From positions 1 to 64,000 of the forward strand of contig NZ_NGUO01000010.1 of NCBI RefSeq assembly GCF_002206635.1: a stretch of 64,000 bases of DNA, given 5' to 3'. The stretch is from Polynucleobacter aenigmaticus. GTDB taxonomy: Bacteria > Pseudomonadota > Gammaproteobacteria > Burkholderiales > Burkholderiaceae. Below, piece after piece: positions 8,488 through 16,721 of this stretch. The notes beneath the pieces are model-generated. The model had not been told where the DNA came from and did not search any database. It worked only from the letters and a program-made list of their open reading frames with translations. The first letter of the stretch is position 1. The number at the start of each line of letters is the position of its first letter. Position numbers and translations under genes: made by a program.

Positions 8488-9140
8488 TAAGCTCTACCTC
8501 CATGTTGCTGAGAGGGGTTGCGGCCAAAAATCCCATAGGAGATGCCAATGGCAATTAAAGAGATGGCTAACAAAAGTAAGGCAAGCATCCCCGCGCCCGC
8601 GGTATCGAAGCTTTGTACTTTGTCGTAGATTGCTATTGAGACCGTCTTTGTTTCACCGGGAATGGCACCGCCAACCATCAGCACCACGCCAAACTCTCCA
8701 AGGGTATGCGCGAAGGTAAGAACGGCTGCGCTGGTGATGCCTCGCCAAGCTAGTGGCAACTCAATCAAGCGGAATATTTGCCAATTGCTGAGACCGCTAA
8801 CCTGAGCGGCCTCAAGAATCTCTGGGTTAATGGCTTCAAAAGCTCTTTGAATAGGTTGAATTGCAAATGGTAGGTTCACAATTAGAGAGGCGACTAATAT
8901 TCCAAAGAACGAGAAAACCAATGGAAAGCCCAAAAAACTCTTGCCCCCAAAGCCCACTAGAAAATAGTAGCCCAATACGGTAGGTGGCAAAACGAGAGGG
9001 AGCGCTAAGGCGGCCTCAATCCATGGACGACTTTTATTCAAGCTCATGAGTCTGTGAGCGACCCAAATACCAAATGGCAGTATGAGAGCCATAGTCCAAA
9101 AAGCCAGCTTTAGGGAGAGCAGAATTGCATCAATATCCAT
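8487..9140 (-). CDS. modB: Molybdate ABC transporter permease ModB
   Basis: 217 residues, five to six membrane segments, and the permease EAA loop (EAAQVSGLSNWQIFRLIELPLAWRGI). The segment FAHTLGEFGVVLMVGGAIPGET is characteristic of ModB. It is divergent from the ArsR-family regulator gene at 9243, and the operator at 9207-9232 lies between them, so molybdate uptake may be co-regulated with the sox genes. Confidence 0.92.
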   Translation of the reverse strand: MDIDAILLSLKLAFWTMALILPFGIWVAHRLMSLNKSRPWIEAALALPLVLPPTVLGYYFLVGFGGKSFLGFPLVFSFFGILVASLIVNLPFAIQPIQRAFEAINPEILEAAQVSGLSNWQIFRLIELPLAWRGITSAAVLTFAHTLGEFGVVLMVGGAIPGETKTVSIAIYDKVQSFDTAGAGMLALLLLAISLIAIGISYGIFGRNPSQQHGGRA

Positions 9141-9206
9141 TTTTTTGATTGTATTGCCTTTGGGCTAGGGTATCCCACTATATAAGTGTCCCCCGCTTCG
9201 GTGTCC

Positions 9207-9232
9207 AATATATGCACGTATACGCATATATT
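9207..9232. promoter_or_regulatory. Operator-like perfect inverted repeat (AATATATGC-N8-GCATATATT)
   Basis: Perfect 9-bp half-sites around an 8-base spacer, located between modB and the ArsR-family gene. The core TATGC-N8-GCATA recurs at 1772-1789. This is a probable autoregulatory site of the adjacent repressor. Its presence also argues that the regulator gene does not start at the in-frame ATG at 9186. Confidence 0.7.
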
Positions 9233-9242
9233 ATTAAAACCC

Positions 9243-9584
9243 GTGAACAGCAAAGCAAAAGTAAAAAAAGCTACTAGGAATCTTTCCCCTCAAGCAATGG
9301 AGAAGGTATTTGAGCGTGTTGCTCAATATTTCAATGTGTTATCTGAGCCATCACGCCTGCGCATCATGTATGCGGTTTGTAGCGGTGAAAAGTCTGTTTC
9401 TGAGGTTGTTGAATTGTGCGGCTCTAGTCAGGCGAATGTTTCACGTCATCTTGCCGCATTGCACAAAGTGGGAATTTTATTGAGGCGCAAAGAAGGAACC
9501 ACTGTTTTTTATTCAATTGGCGATAACGCAACTGTAGAGATGTGCCAAACAGTGTGCGCCAAGATTGCTGAGAATTTGTATTAA
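9243..9584 (+). CDS. ArsR-family transcriptional regulator, probable sulfur-responsive repressor (SoxR/BigR/SqrR type)
   Basis: 113-residue winged-helix protein (from GTG 9243). The core LSEPSRLRIMYAVCSGEKSVSEVVELCG-SSQANVSRHLAAL is a classic ArsR DNA-binding domain, followed by a beta-wing (RRKEGTTVFYSI). Cys46 lies at the end of the second helix and Cys101/Cys105 in the last helix; these positions correspond to the dithiol pair of persulfide-sensing BigR/SqrR proteins, and the CxC metal box of ArsR is absent. An ATG at 9186 is in frame, but the operator would then be inside the gene; ATG 9297 is another possible start. Its place directly upstream of soxC suggests it controls the sox operon, derepressing when sulfane sulfur is present. 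Confidence 0.85.
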   Translation: MNSKAKVKKATRNLSPQAMEKVFERVAQYFNVLSEPSRLRIMYAVCSGEKSVSEVVELCGSSQANVSRHLAALHKVGILLRRKEGTTVFYSIGDNATVEMCQTVCAKIAENLY

Positions 9585-9619
9585 CTTTTTAAGCATCTAT
9601 TCATCAAAGTAGAGATTAC

Positions 9620-11020
9620 ATGACAAAAAAACAAATTGAGATTAGCGCGCAGGATGTCAGTGCTATCGAAAAGCCGAGCAATCGCGCTCGCCTAGTTAAG
9701 GCTCCTGAACATTTCATCTCTCAAGAACTCATTGCCGACATCAACGCCAATGGCCTGGATGAAAATCGTCGTGGCTTTTTACGCAAAGGCTTCATGTCAG
9801 CGCTTGGTGGCGCTACAGCTGGTCTAGTAGCTCCGCTAGCTATCGCTGCAGGTGAGGGCGACCCCGCCATTCTTGAAAAGCAGGAGTGGCAAACCACGCT
9901 TGGTAAGAACGTGGCAACGATGCCTTATGGAGTGCCATCTATTTACGAATCAAACTTGATTCGTCGTGAGTCCCCAGGTTTAACGCGCGTATCAGCAGCT
10001 TCAGTTGCCTTTACCCCGCTACAGGGCTTGTTTGGCACGATTACCCCAAACGGATTGCATTTCGAGCGCCATCATCAAGGTTGGTACAACATCAATCCTG
10101 AAACCCATCGTTTGATGGTCAATGGTCTGGTGAAAAACCCACGTGTTTTCACAATGAATGATTTGATGCGTCTACCCTCTGTTTCACGTACACACTTTAT
10201 TGAGTGCGGTGCAAATACAGGATTGGAGTGGGGCAACGTAGCTGTGCCAACAGTTCAATACACGCACGGCATGTTGTCATGCTGTGAGTTCACTGGCGTA
10301 CCTCTAAAGGTATTGCTTGAGGAATGTGGTGCTGACCTGAAAAAAGGTAAGTACATGCTAGCTGAGGGCGGTGATGGATCAGGTATGACGCGCACAATAA
10401 ATCTTGAGAGCTGTCTGAATGACACGATCGTTGCTTGGTCTATGAACGGTGAAATGTTGCGCCCAGAAAACGGCTTTCCATTGCGTCTGGTGGTTCCTGG
10501 TGTGCAGGGCGTTAGCTGGGTTAAGTGGCTCCGTCGTCTAGAGGTTGGTGACATGCCCTGGAATTCAAAAGATGAAGCGGTTCACTATATTGAATTGATG
10601 CCAAATGGCGATCACCGCCAGTACGCCTCAATCCAAGAGTGCAAATCTGTGATTACAACTCCATCAGGTGGACAGCAACTTTTAGATAAAGGTTTCTACA
10701 ACGTAAGTGGGATGGCTTGGTCTGGCCGTGGAAAAATTACTCGTGTAGATGTTTCGTTTGATGGTGGAAATAACTGGCGTACAGCCCGTTTAGAAACACC
10801 TGTCCTCACTAAGTCAATTACTCGCTTCAATATTGATTGGGTCTGGGATGGTTCACCAGCCATCATGCAATCAAGAGCGATGGATGATACGGGCTACATT
10901 CAGCCTTCGATCAAGACACTCCGCAATGTTCGCGGTACCAGATCGATTTATCACAACAATGCAATTCAATCATGGAAATTGGATTCAAATGGCGAGGTGA
11001 GCAATGTTCAAGTTGGATAA
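9620..11020 (+). CDS. soxC: SoxC, sulfite/sulfane dehydrogenase molybdopterin subunit
   Basis: 466-residue periplasmic molybdoenzyme of the sulfite oxidase family. A Tat signal (ENRRGFLRKGFM...LGGATAG) lies unusually far in, at residues ~48-75, as is usual for SoxC. The Mo-binding Cys is C196 in HFIECGANTG; FPLRLVVPGVQGVSWVKWL and the C-terminal dimerisation domain (SWDGGNNW-like FDGGNNWRTA) follow. With SoxD it oxidises the sulfane sulfur bound to SoxY. It overlaps soxD by 17 bases, so the two are translationally coupled. First gene of soxCDYZAXB. Confidence 0.96.
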   Translation: MTKKQIEISAQDVSAIEKPSNRARLVKAPEHFISQELIADINANGLDENRRGFLRKGFMSALGGATAGLVAPLAIAAGEGDPAILEKQEWQTTLGKNVATMPYGVPSIYESNLIRRESPGLTRVSAASVAFTPLQGLFGTITPNGLHFERHHQGWYNINPETHRLMVNGLVKNPRVFTMNDLMRLPSVSRTHFIECGANTGLEWGNVAVPTVQYTHGMLSCCEFTGVPLKVLLEECGADLKKGKYMLAEGGDGSGMTRTINLESCLNDTIVAWSMNGEMLRPENGFPLRLVVPGVQGVSWVKWLRRLEVGDMPWNSKDEAVHYIELMPNGDHRQYASIQECKSVITTPSGGQQLLDKGFYNVSGMAWSGRGKITRVDVSFDGGNNWRTARLETPVLTKSITRFNIDWVWDGSPAIMQSRAMDDTGYIQPSIKTLRNVRGTRSIYHNNAIQSWKLDSNGEVSNVQVG

Positions 11021-12083
11021 ATTCTGTGTCCGCCTAGGCTTTGCGGCATTCATCGCCTTTAATGTTCAATTGGGTTATGCCCAGTCAAATTCTGCTAAAT
11101 ACCCTGGTATTGGCAGGACAGCCACTCCTGCAGAAGTTGTCGCATGGGATATTGATGTCCGTCCAGATTTTAAGGGTCTACCAAAGGGATCTGGCTCCGT
11201 TGAGAAGGGCCAAGTCATTTGGGAAGCTAAGTGTGCAAGCTGTCATGGCACCTTTGGTGAGTCCAATGAAATCTTTACTCCCATCGCTGGTGGTACAAGC
11301 GCTGATGATGTGAAAACGGGGCGAGTAGCATCGCTAAAGGACATGAAGCAACCACAGAGAACCACCTTAATGAAGGTTCCTACGGTTTCAACTTTATGGG
11401 ATTACATCTATCGCGCCATGCCATGGAATGCGCCAAGGTCATTAACTCCTGACGACACTTACGCTGTCGTTGCCTTTATTCTCAGCTTGGGTGAAATCGT
11501 TCCAGATGATTATGTTCTGAGTGATAAAAATATTGCCGATGTCAAAATGCCCAACCGCAATGGCATGACTCGCAAACATGGATTCTGGAATGTAAAAGAT
11601 AAACCGGACGTCAATGGAAATAACTGTATGCACAACTGTGTTCCATTTGTGCAGATCGGATCTACATTGCCTGACTTTGCCCGTAATGCACATGAAAACA
11701 TAGCAGAGCAAAACCGTTTGTATGGTCCTTATCGTGGTGCAGATACTACCAAGCCACCTATCAAGCAGTTGCCTGGAGCTTCAGGCGAAGGCCTGGCTCA
11801 TGCTGCAGATAGTCATGCTGTAAGCTCAAAAGGGCCGGCAGCATTGTTTAAAAACGAGAATTGCTCTGCTTGCCACGCGCAAAATGCGAAGCTAGTTGGC
11901 CCTTCGATTACAGATATTTCCAAGAAATATGATGGGCAGAGCGGTGCTTTAGAAAAATTAATGGCTAAGGTTAAAGCGGGCGGCGCTGGGGTATGGGGAT
12001 CGATTCCAATGCCACCTCAGGCTCAGTTGTCCGATGAAGATCGTAAGAGTTTGGTATCTTGGGTGTTATCTGGCGGTAAATGA
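11004..12083 (+). CDS. soxD: SoxD, dihaem cytochrome c subunit of sulfane dehydrogenase
   Basis: 359-residue exported cytochrome: signal peptide, haem motif 1 CASCH (C77) followed by the SoxD-type region up to RAMPWNAPRSLTPDDTYAVVAFILSLG, and haem motif 2 CSACH (C287) near the end with the Met segment GSIPMPP. It accepts electrons from SoxC and passes them to the respiratory chain. It overlaps the end of soxC. A pair of cysteines (NNCMHNC) in the middle is conserved in SoxD-like proteins. Confidence 0.95.
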   Translation: MFKLDKFCVRLGFAAFIAFNVQLGYAQSNSAKYPGIGRTATPAEVVAWDIDVRPDFKGLPKGSGSVEKGQVIWEAKCASCHGTFGESNEIFTPIAGGTSADDVKTGRVASLKDMKQPQRTTLMKVPTVSTLWDYIYRAMPWNAPRSLTPDDTYAVVAFILSLGEIVPDDYVLSDKNIADVKMPNRNGMTRKHGFWNVKDKPDVNGNNCMHNCVPFVQIGSTLPDFARNAHENIAEQNRLYGPYRGADTTKPPIKQLPGASGEGLAHAADSHAVSSKGPAALFKNENCSACHAQNAKLVGPSITDISKKYDGQSGALEKLMAKVKAGGAGVWGSIPMPPQAQLSDEDRKSLVSWVLSGGK

Positions 12084-12160
12084 TATAAATTTGGCTATTC
12101 AAAGCGGAATTTGAAGCAAAATAGCTTATGTATGTAGGTAAGATTAATAAAGGAGTTTTT

Positions 12161-12613
12161 ATGAATCAGCAGCGTCGCAGTCTATTGAAGTACTCAGCAG
12201 TATTTGGTCTGATGGCCTCAACCGGGCTCATTAGCGTAGCGCAAGCACAAGAGTGGAATAAAGCCGCATTTGAAGGCAAGAGTCTGGATGATGTTTTCAA
12301 AATCCTCGGCGCTGGTAGCCCAGATAAATCGTCCGCCGTTACTTTAAATGCTCCGGATATTGCTGAAAATGGTGCAGTTGTTCCTGTCGGCATTACAACG
12401 ACATTAAAAGCAGAGCAAATGGCCATTTTGGTTGAAAAGAACCCGAGCGCATTGGCGGCTCAATTCTTTATCCCTGCTGGCACCGATTCCTTCGTGACGA
12501 CTCGTATCAAGATGGGTCAAACATCCAATGTTTACGCTTTAGTAAAAGCTGATGGCAAATGGAACATGACCGTTAAAGAAGTCAAAGTAACGCTTGGTGG
12601 TTGCGGCGGTTAA
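12161..12613 (+). CDS. soxY: SoxY, sulfur-carrier protein
   Basis: 150-residue carrier with a Tat signal (NQQRRSLLKYSAVFG). The swinging arm at the C-terminus ends VTLGGCGG, with the Cys that carries the sulfur substrate as a thioconjugate. Start 12161 is preceded by aaaggag at ideal spacing; an upstream ATG at 12128 has no site. It partners SoxZ, encoded 57 bases downstream. Confidence 0.96.
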   Translation: MNQQRRSLLKYSAVFGLMASTGLISVAQAQEWNKAAFEGKSLDDVFKILGAGSPDKSSAVTLNAPDIAENGAVVPVGITTTLKAEQMAILVEKNPSALAAQFFIPAGTDSFVTTRIKMGQTSNVYALVKADGKWNMTVKEVKVTLGGCGG

Positions 12614-12670
12614 TACCGGAGCGAATAAGTAGAAATAATTCATTCAAATACAGAATAAAAGAGGAACAAA

Positions 12671-12979
12671 ATGGCTGATCCAATGCGCGTAAGAGCTGCT
12701 GAAAATGGCGGTACTGTGGACGTAAAAATATTGATGAAACATGATATGGAATCTGGTCAGCGTAAAGACGCTTCCGGCAAAACAATTCCCGCTTGGTTTA
12801 TCAGCACAATCAATGTAAAAGCAAATGGCAAAGATGTATTTAATGGTCAATTTGGTCCAGCAGTTTCTAAGGACCCATTCTTGAACTTTAAATATAAGGG
12901 TGCTAAAGGCGACAAGATTGCTGTAACTTGGATTGATAGCAAGGGTGATAAACGCACTGATGAAGCAACTGCCTCTTAA
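12671..12979 (+). CDS. soxZ: SoxZ, partner of the SoxY carrier
   Basis: 102-residue beta-sandwich protein without its own signal peptide, as usual for SoxZ, which is co-exported with SoxY. MADPMRVRA, the HDMESGQRKDASG loop and FGPAVSKDPFLNFKYKG match the family. Ribosome binding site gaggaa. Confidence 0.95.
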   Translation: MADPMRVRAAENGGTVDVKILMKHDMESGQRKDASGKTIPAWFISTINVKANGKDVFNGQFGPAVSKDPFLNFKYKGAKGDKIAVTWIDSKGDKRTDEATAS

Positions 12980-13034
12980 TTGTTTTTTGCTTTAATAATT
13001 CTTCACCGCCTCCGTGGTTCTGAAAGGGTAGGAA

Positions 13035-13850
13035 ATGCAGCGTAAATTGACCTTAGGGTTGGCTACTGGTTTAGTGGCAACTTTATTAACAATGACATCT
13101 TCGGTGTCTGCACAAAAAAGTGCAACAGACGATATTGCAAAATATCGAGAGATGATTGCAGATGGCAACCCTTCAGAGCTCTATGAGGCCGCCGGTGAAG
13201 ATTTATGGAAAAAGCCAACTGGACCAAAAAACGCCACGCTTGAAAAGTGCGACTTAGGTCTTGGTGCTGGTGTTGTTAAAGGAGCTGCGGCACAGTTGCC
13301 GCGCTACTTTAAAGATACCAATAAAGTGCAGGATCTCGAATCTCGTTTAATGACTTGTATGCAAGTGCTTCAAGGCCGTGATCCACAAGAGATGATTGAC
13401 GCGCCATTTCAAAAGGGCCCTAAGAAGGACATGGAGGCGATCGTAGCTTACGTTGTTACCTTGTCTAAGGGCGACAAAATTAAAGTAAGCACAGCACATC
13501 CAAAAGAAAAAGAGATGTATGACTTGGGTAAGCGTGCCTTTTTCTTTCAAGGTGGTCCAATGGACTTCTCGTGCGCCTCTTGTCATGCTGAAAATGGTAA
13601 GCGGATTCGCCTTCAGGACTTGCCAAACATCACTGAGCAAAAGGGTGCCGCATTGGGTTGGGGTTATTGGCCAGCCTACCGTGTATCAAGTGGTCAATTT
13701 TGGACGATGCAGCAACGCTTGAATGATTGCTACCGCCAACAACGCTTTCCATTCCCGATTTATGGCTCAGACGCGACGATTGCCTTATCAATGTATATGG
13801 CCAAGACTGCTAATGGCGGCACAGTTGAAACCCCTGGCTTAAAGCGCTAA
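13035..13850 (+). CDS. soxA: SoxA, cytochrome subunit of the SoxAX c-type cytochrome complex
   Basis: 271-residue periplasmic protein with a signal peptide ending SVSA. Only one haem motif is present, CASCH (C180), with the conserved Cys ligand C232 in NDCYRQQRFPFP that forms the catalytic persulfide in SoxA. The N-terminal domain, which carries a second haem in some SoxA proteins, keeps two cysteines (EKCDLG, MTCMQ) but no CxxCH, so this is the monohaem type. With SoxX it attaches thiosulfate to SoxY. Confidence 0.95.
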   Translation: MQRKLTLGLATGLVATLLTMTSSVSAQKSATDDIAKYREMIADGNPSELYEAAGEDLWKKPTGPKNATLEKCDLGLGAGVVKGAAAQLPRYFKDTNKVQDLESRLMTCMQVLQGRDPQEMIDAPFQKGPKKDMEAIVAYVVTLSKGDKIKVSTAHPKEKEMYDLGKRAFFFQGGPMDFSCASCHAENGKRIRLQDLPNITEQKGAALGWGYWPAYRVSSGQFWTMQQRLNDCYRQQRFPFPIYGSDATIALSMYMAKTANGGTVETPGLKR

Positions 13851-13864
13851 TTAGATAAGAGACC

Positions 13865-14509
13865 ATGATCATGAAAAAAACCAATATCAAAAAGCTCTTA
13901 ACTATCACTGGGTTCATTTTGTTTGCAGGCACATTTAATACAAATGCGATTGCTCAACAAAAGAACGATCCACGATTTAATAAGATGATGCAAGACAGCT
14001 TCAGAGCTGAGGGCATTGCTGGATTGAATCGTATTGACCAGGATGAGACGCAAAAATTCTGTTCTGACCCAAAGTTTGCTAATAGCAAGCAAGCGGAAGC
14101 AATGCGTGGGAAGATTCAAAAAATCAATATGGACTCTATTCAACAACCGTCTGATGGCAAATATATCGGTGATTGGAAGAATGGTGAAAAAATTGCTCAA
14201 AGCGGTCGTGGTGCCACTTGGACTGACAAGGCAGATACTGTTATTGGCGGAGGTTGCTATAACTGTCATCAAATTGACCCTAAAGAAATTTCATATGGGA
14301 CGATTGGCCCATCATTGACTGGCTACGCTAAATTGCGTGGCTATTCGAATGAGGTAGTGACCTATACGTGGAACAGGATTAATAATGCAAAGGCTTATAA
14401 CGCCTGCAGTAATATGCCGCGTATTGCCCATTTCAAGCTCTTAAATGAGCAACAAATACAGGATGTCATGGCTTTATTGCTAGACCCTGAATCACCTGTG
14501 AATAAATAA
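13865..14509 (+). CDS. soxX: SoxX, monohaem cytochrome c subunit of SoxAX
   Basis: 214-residue precursor with signal peptide; haem motif CYNCH (C131) and the distal Met in CSNMPRIAHF. An N-terminal extension of ~90 residues precedes the cytochrome domain, as in the longer SoxX class. ATG at 13871 is an alternative start. It lies 14 bases after soxA. It is the electron acceptor from SoxA during thiosulfate binding to SoxYZ. Confidence 0.94.
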   Translation: MIMKKTNIKKLLTITGFILFAGTFNTNAIAQQKNDPRFNKMMQDSFRAEGIAGLNRIDQDETQKFCSDPKFANSKQAEAMRGKIQKINMDSIQQPSDGKYIGDWKNGEKIAQSGRGATWTDKADTVIGGGCYNCHQIDPKEISYGTIGPSLTGYAKLRGYSNEVVTYTWNRINNAKAYNACSNMPRIAHFKLLNEQQIQDVMALLLDPESPVNK

Positions 14510-14515
14510 CACATT

Positions 14516-14539
14516 AAAACGGGCCGAAAGGCCTGTTTT
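14516..14539 (+). terminator. Terminator-like hairpin between soxX and soxB
   Basis: Ten-base-pair stem (AAAACGGGCC / GGCCTGTTTT, one G-T pair) closed by a GAAA tetraloop and followed by a short T-rich end, in the 44-base gap before soxB. The soxB ribosome binding site aaggag comes right after. It may attenuate transcription into soxB or protect the upstream mRNA end. Confidence 0.7.
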
Positions 14540-14553
14540 CTTAAGGAGAACAT

Positions 14554-16284
14554 ATGTCTTTAAATCGCCGTGAGTTTTTGCAGGCTTTAGCTATCGCCTC
14601 GGCTGGTGGCATGAGTTTGCAATCCAATTTTGCTGGTGCGCAAAGCACTGCGCAAAAATTCTACGATTTACCCAAGTTTGGTAATGTGCACTTCTTGCAC
14701 TTTACTGATTGCCATGCTCAGCTATTGCCAATCTATTTCCGTGAACCGAATGTGAATTTAGGTATCGGCGCGCAGGAAGGCAAAACCCCCCACTTAGTGG
14801 GTGAATACTTCCTCAAGGCAAATGGTGTTGCTGCAGGTACACGTAATGCCCATGCATTTACCTATTTGGATTACGTGGCGGCCGCACAAAACTACGGCAA
14901 GATGGGCGGCTTTGCGCACATGGCTACCTTGATCAAACAGATGAAGGCAAGTCGTCCAGGCGCCTTGCTATTGGATGGTGGCGATACTTGGCAGGGCTCT
15001 GGTACGGCACTCTGGACCAATGGTCAGGATATGGTTGATGCTGCCTTGTTATTGGGTGTTGATGTTATGACGCCGCATTGGGAAATGACTTTAGGAGAAA
15101 AGCGTGTCATGGAGATCGTCAATGGCGATTTCAAGGGCAAGGTTTCTTTTATTGCCCAAAATATTAAGACGGCCGACTTCGGTGACTCCGTATTTAATCC
15201 TTATGTTATGAAAGTGCAAAACGGGATTCAGGTTGCCATTATTGGTCAGGCCTTCCCGTATACGCCAATCGCAAATCCGCGTTACTTCACGCCTGACTGG
15301 ACTTTTGGAATTCAAGAAGAGAATTTACAAAAGACTATTAATGAAGTGAAGTCAAAGGGAGCTAAAGTGGTTGTCCTGCTCTCACACAACGGTATGGATG
15401 TCGATTTAAAGATGGCCTCACGTGTAACTGGACTTGATGCAATCATGGGCGGTCATACGCATGATGGGGTACCAATTCCAGTAAAGGTTAAAAATTCTGG
15501 CGGCGTCACGCTGGTTACCAATGCTGGCTCAAATAGTAAGTTCTTGGGTGTGCTCGACTTTGATGTGAAGGGCGGTAAGCCGGTTGATTTCCGATACAAG
15601 CTTTTCCCAATCTTCTCCAACATGATTCCAGCTGATCCCGCGATGAATAAGTTGATTGCCAAAGTACGGGCCCCTTACGAAACCAAGCTGAATGAAAAAT
15701 TGGCCACTACTGAGGGGCTGCTATATCGCCGTGGTAATTTCAATGGAAGCTTCGACCAGCTTATATTGGATGGCCTGATGGCGCAGAAGAATGCAGAAAT
15801 CGCATTCTCACCTGGTTTCCGCTGGGGAACTAGCCTTCTACCAGGGCAAGCCATCACCCGTGAAAACTTGCTAGATCAGACTGCCATTACCTATCCCTAT
15901 ACAACGGTCACCAATATGACTGGTGAAACAATCAAAACAATTCTTGAGGATGTTGCTGACAACTTATTTAATCCTGATCCGTACTACCAGCAGGGTGGTG
16001 ATATGGTTCGAGTAGGCGGCATGCAATATACGATCGATCCTGTAGCATCTGCTGGTAAGCGCATTAGCGATATGCGCTTAAATGGTAAAGACATAGACCC
16101 AAGTAAGACATATAAAGTAGCAGGTTGGGCTCCTGTAAGCGAAGAGGCTAAGAATGCTGGTGGCGAACCAATCTGGGATGTGATTGAACGACATCTGCGC
16201 GATGTGAAGGTGGTTAAAGCAGTTAAGCTCAATGAACCAATGATTAAGGGTGTGAAAAATAATCCTGGAATGGTTTCATTATGA
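14554..16284 (+). CDS. soxB: SoxB, thiosulfohydrolase (dimanganese sulfate-releasing enzyme)
   Basis: 576 residues with Tat signal (LNRREFLQALAIASAGG). It has the metallophosphoesterase fold with metal motifs HFTDCHAQL, DGGDTWQGSG, LLSHNGMDVD and GGHTHDGVP, then the 5'-nucleotidase-type C-terminal domain (RWGTSLLPGQAITRENLLDQTAITYP). It hydrolyses sulfate from the SoxY thioconjugate in the periplasm. Its stop overlaps the next start (ATGA). Confidence 0.97.
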   Translation: MSLNRREFLQALAIASAGGMSLQSNFAGAQSTAQKFYDLPKFGNVHFLHFTDCHAQLLPIYFREPNVNLGIGAQEGKTPHLVGEYFLKANGVAAGTRNAHAFTYLDYVAAAQNYGKMGGFAHMATLIKQMKASRPGALLLDGGDTWQGSGTALWTNGQDMVDAALLLGVDVMTPHWEMTLGEKRVMEIVNGDFKGKVSFIAQNIKTADFGDSVFNPYVMKVQNGIQVAIIGQAFPYTPIANPRYFTPDWTFGIQEENLQKTINEVKSKGAKVVVLLSHNGMDVDLKMASRVTGLDAIMGGHTHDGVPIPVKVKNSGGVTLVTNAGSNSKFLGVLDFDVKGGKPVDFRYKLFPIFSNMIPADPAMNKLIAKVRAPYETKLNEKLATTEGLLYRRGNFNGSFDQLILDGLMAQKNAEIAFSPGFRWGTSLLPGQAITRENLLDQTAITYPYTTVTNMTGETIKTILEDVADNLFNPDPYYQQGGDMVRVGGMQYTIDPVASAGKRISDMRLNGKDIDPSKTYKVAGWAPVSEEAKNAGGEPIWDVIERHLRDVKVVKAVKLNEPMIKGVKNNPGMVSL

Positions 16285-16718
16285 AAAAGATAGCCCTCTA
16301 TATTGCCTCTACCGCATTACTTTCCTTATCCATCTTGGTATCTCCAGCTATTGCTGCAGAGTCTACAGAGGTGGTCTATCACATCGATGATGCTGAATTC
16401 CGGGGAATTAAAGGTTTACGCAATATTCGCAACCATTTGGATGTTGCACCTCAAACCAAGATTATTGTTGTTACGCATGCTAACGGCGTAGACATCATGA
16501 TGGAAGGTGCAAAAGATAAAAAGAATGGGATTGAATATGCACCACTAGTTGGTGCATTAAAGTCGCGAGGCGTACGCTTTGAGGTTTGTGAAATTACCTT
16601 AAAAAATCGTAACCTCAAGAAAGATCAATTTATTCTTGATTCTGATTTCACGCCATCTGGAGTTGTGAGGGTCGCTGATCTCCAGTATCAAAATCACTTT
16701 GCTTATATCAAGCCGTAA
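16281..16718 (+). CDS. Exported DsrE/F-like protein
   Basis: 145 residues with signal peptide (ALLSLSILVSPAIAAE). The mature part fits the DsrE/DsrF-like fold: VYHIDDAEFRGIKGLRNIRNHLD, KIIVVTHANGVDIM, LKSRGVRFEVCEITL with a conserved Cys that could carry sulfur. Overlap with soxB (ATGA) points to translational coupling. It is probably an accessory sulfur carrier in the periplasm; its partner is not known. Confidence 0.85.
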   Translation: MKKIALYIASTALLSLSILVSPAIAAESTEVVYHIDDAEFRGIKGLRNIRNHLDVAPQTKIIVVTHANGVDIMMEGAKDKKNGIEYAPLVGALKSRGVRFEVCEITLKNRNLKKDQFILDSDFTPSGVVRVADLQYQNHFAYIKP

Positions 16719-16721
16719 ATA

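Noticed and set aside
9186-9242. In-frame ATG at 9186 as the start of the ArsR-family gene
   Set aside because: The perfect operator repeat would lie inside the coding region and the added residues do not fit the family.
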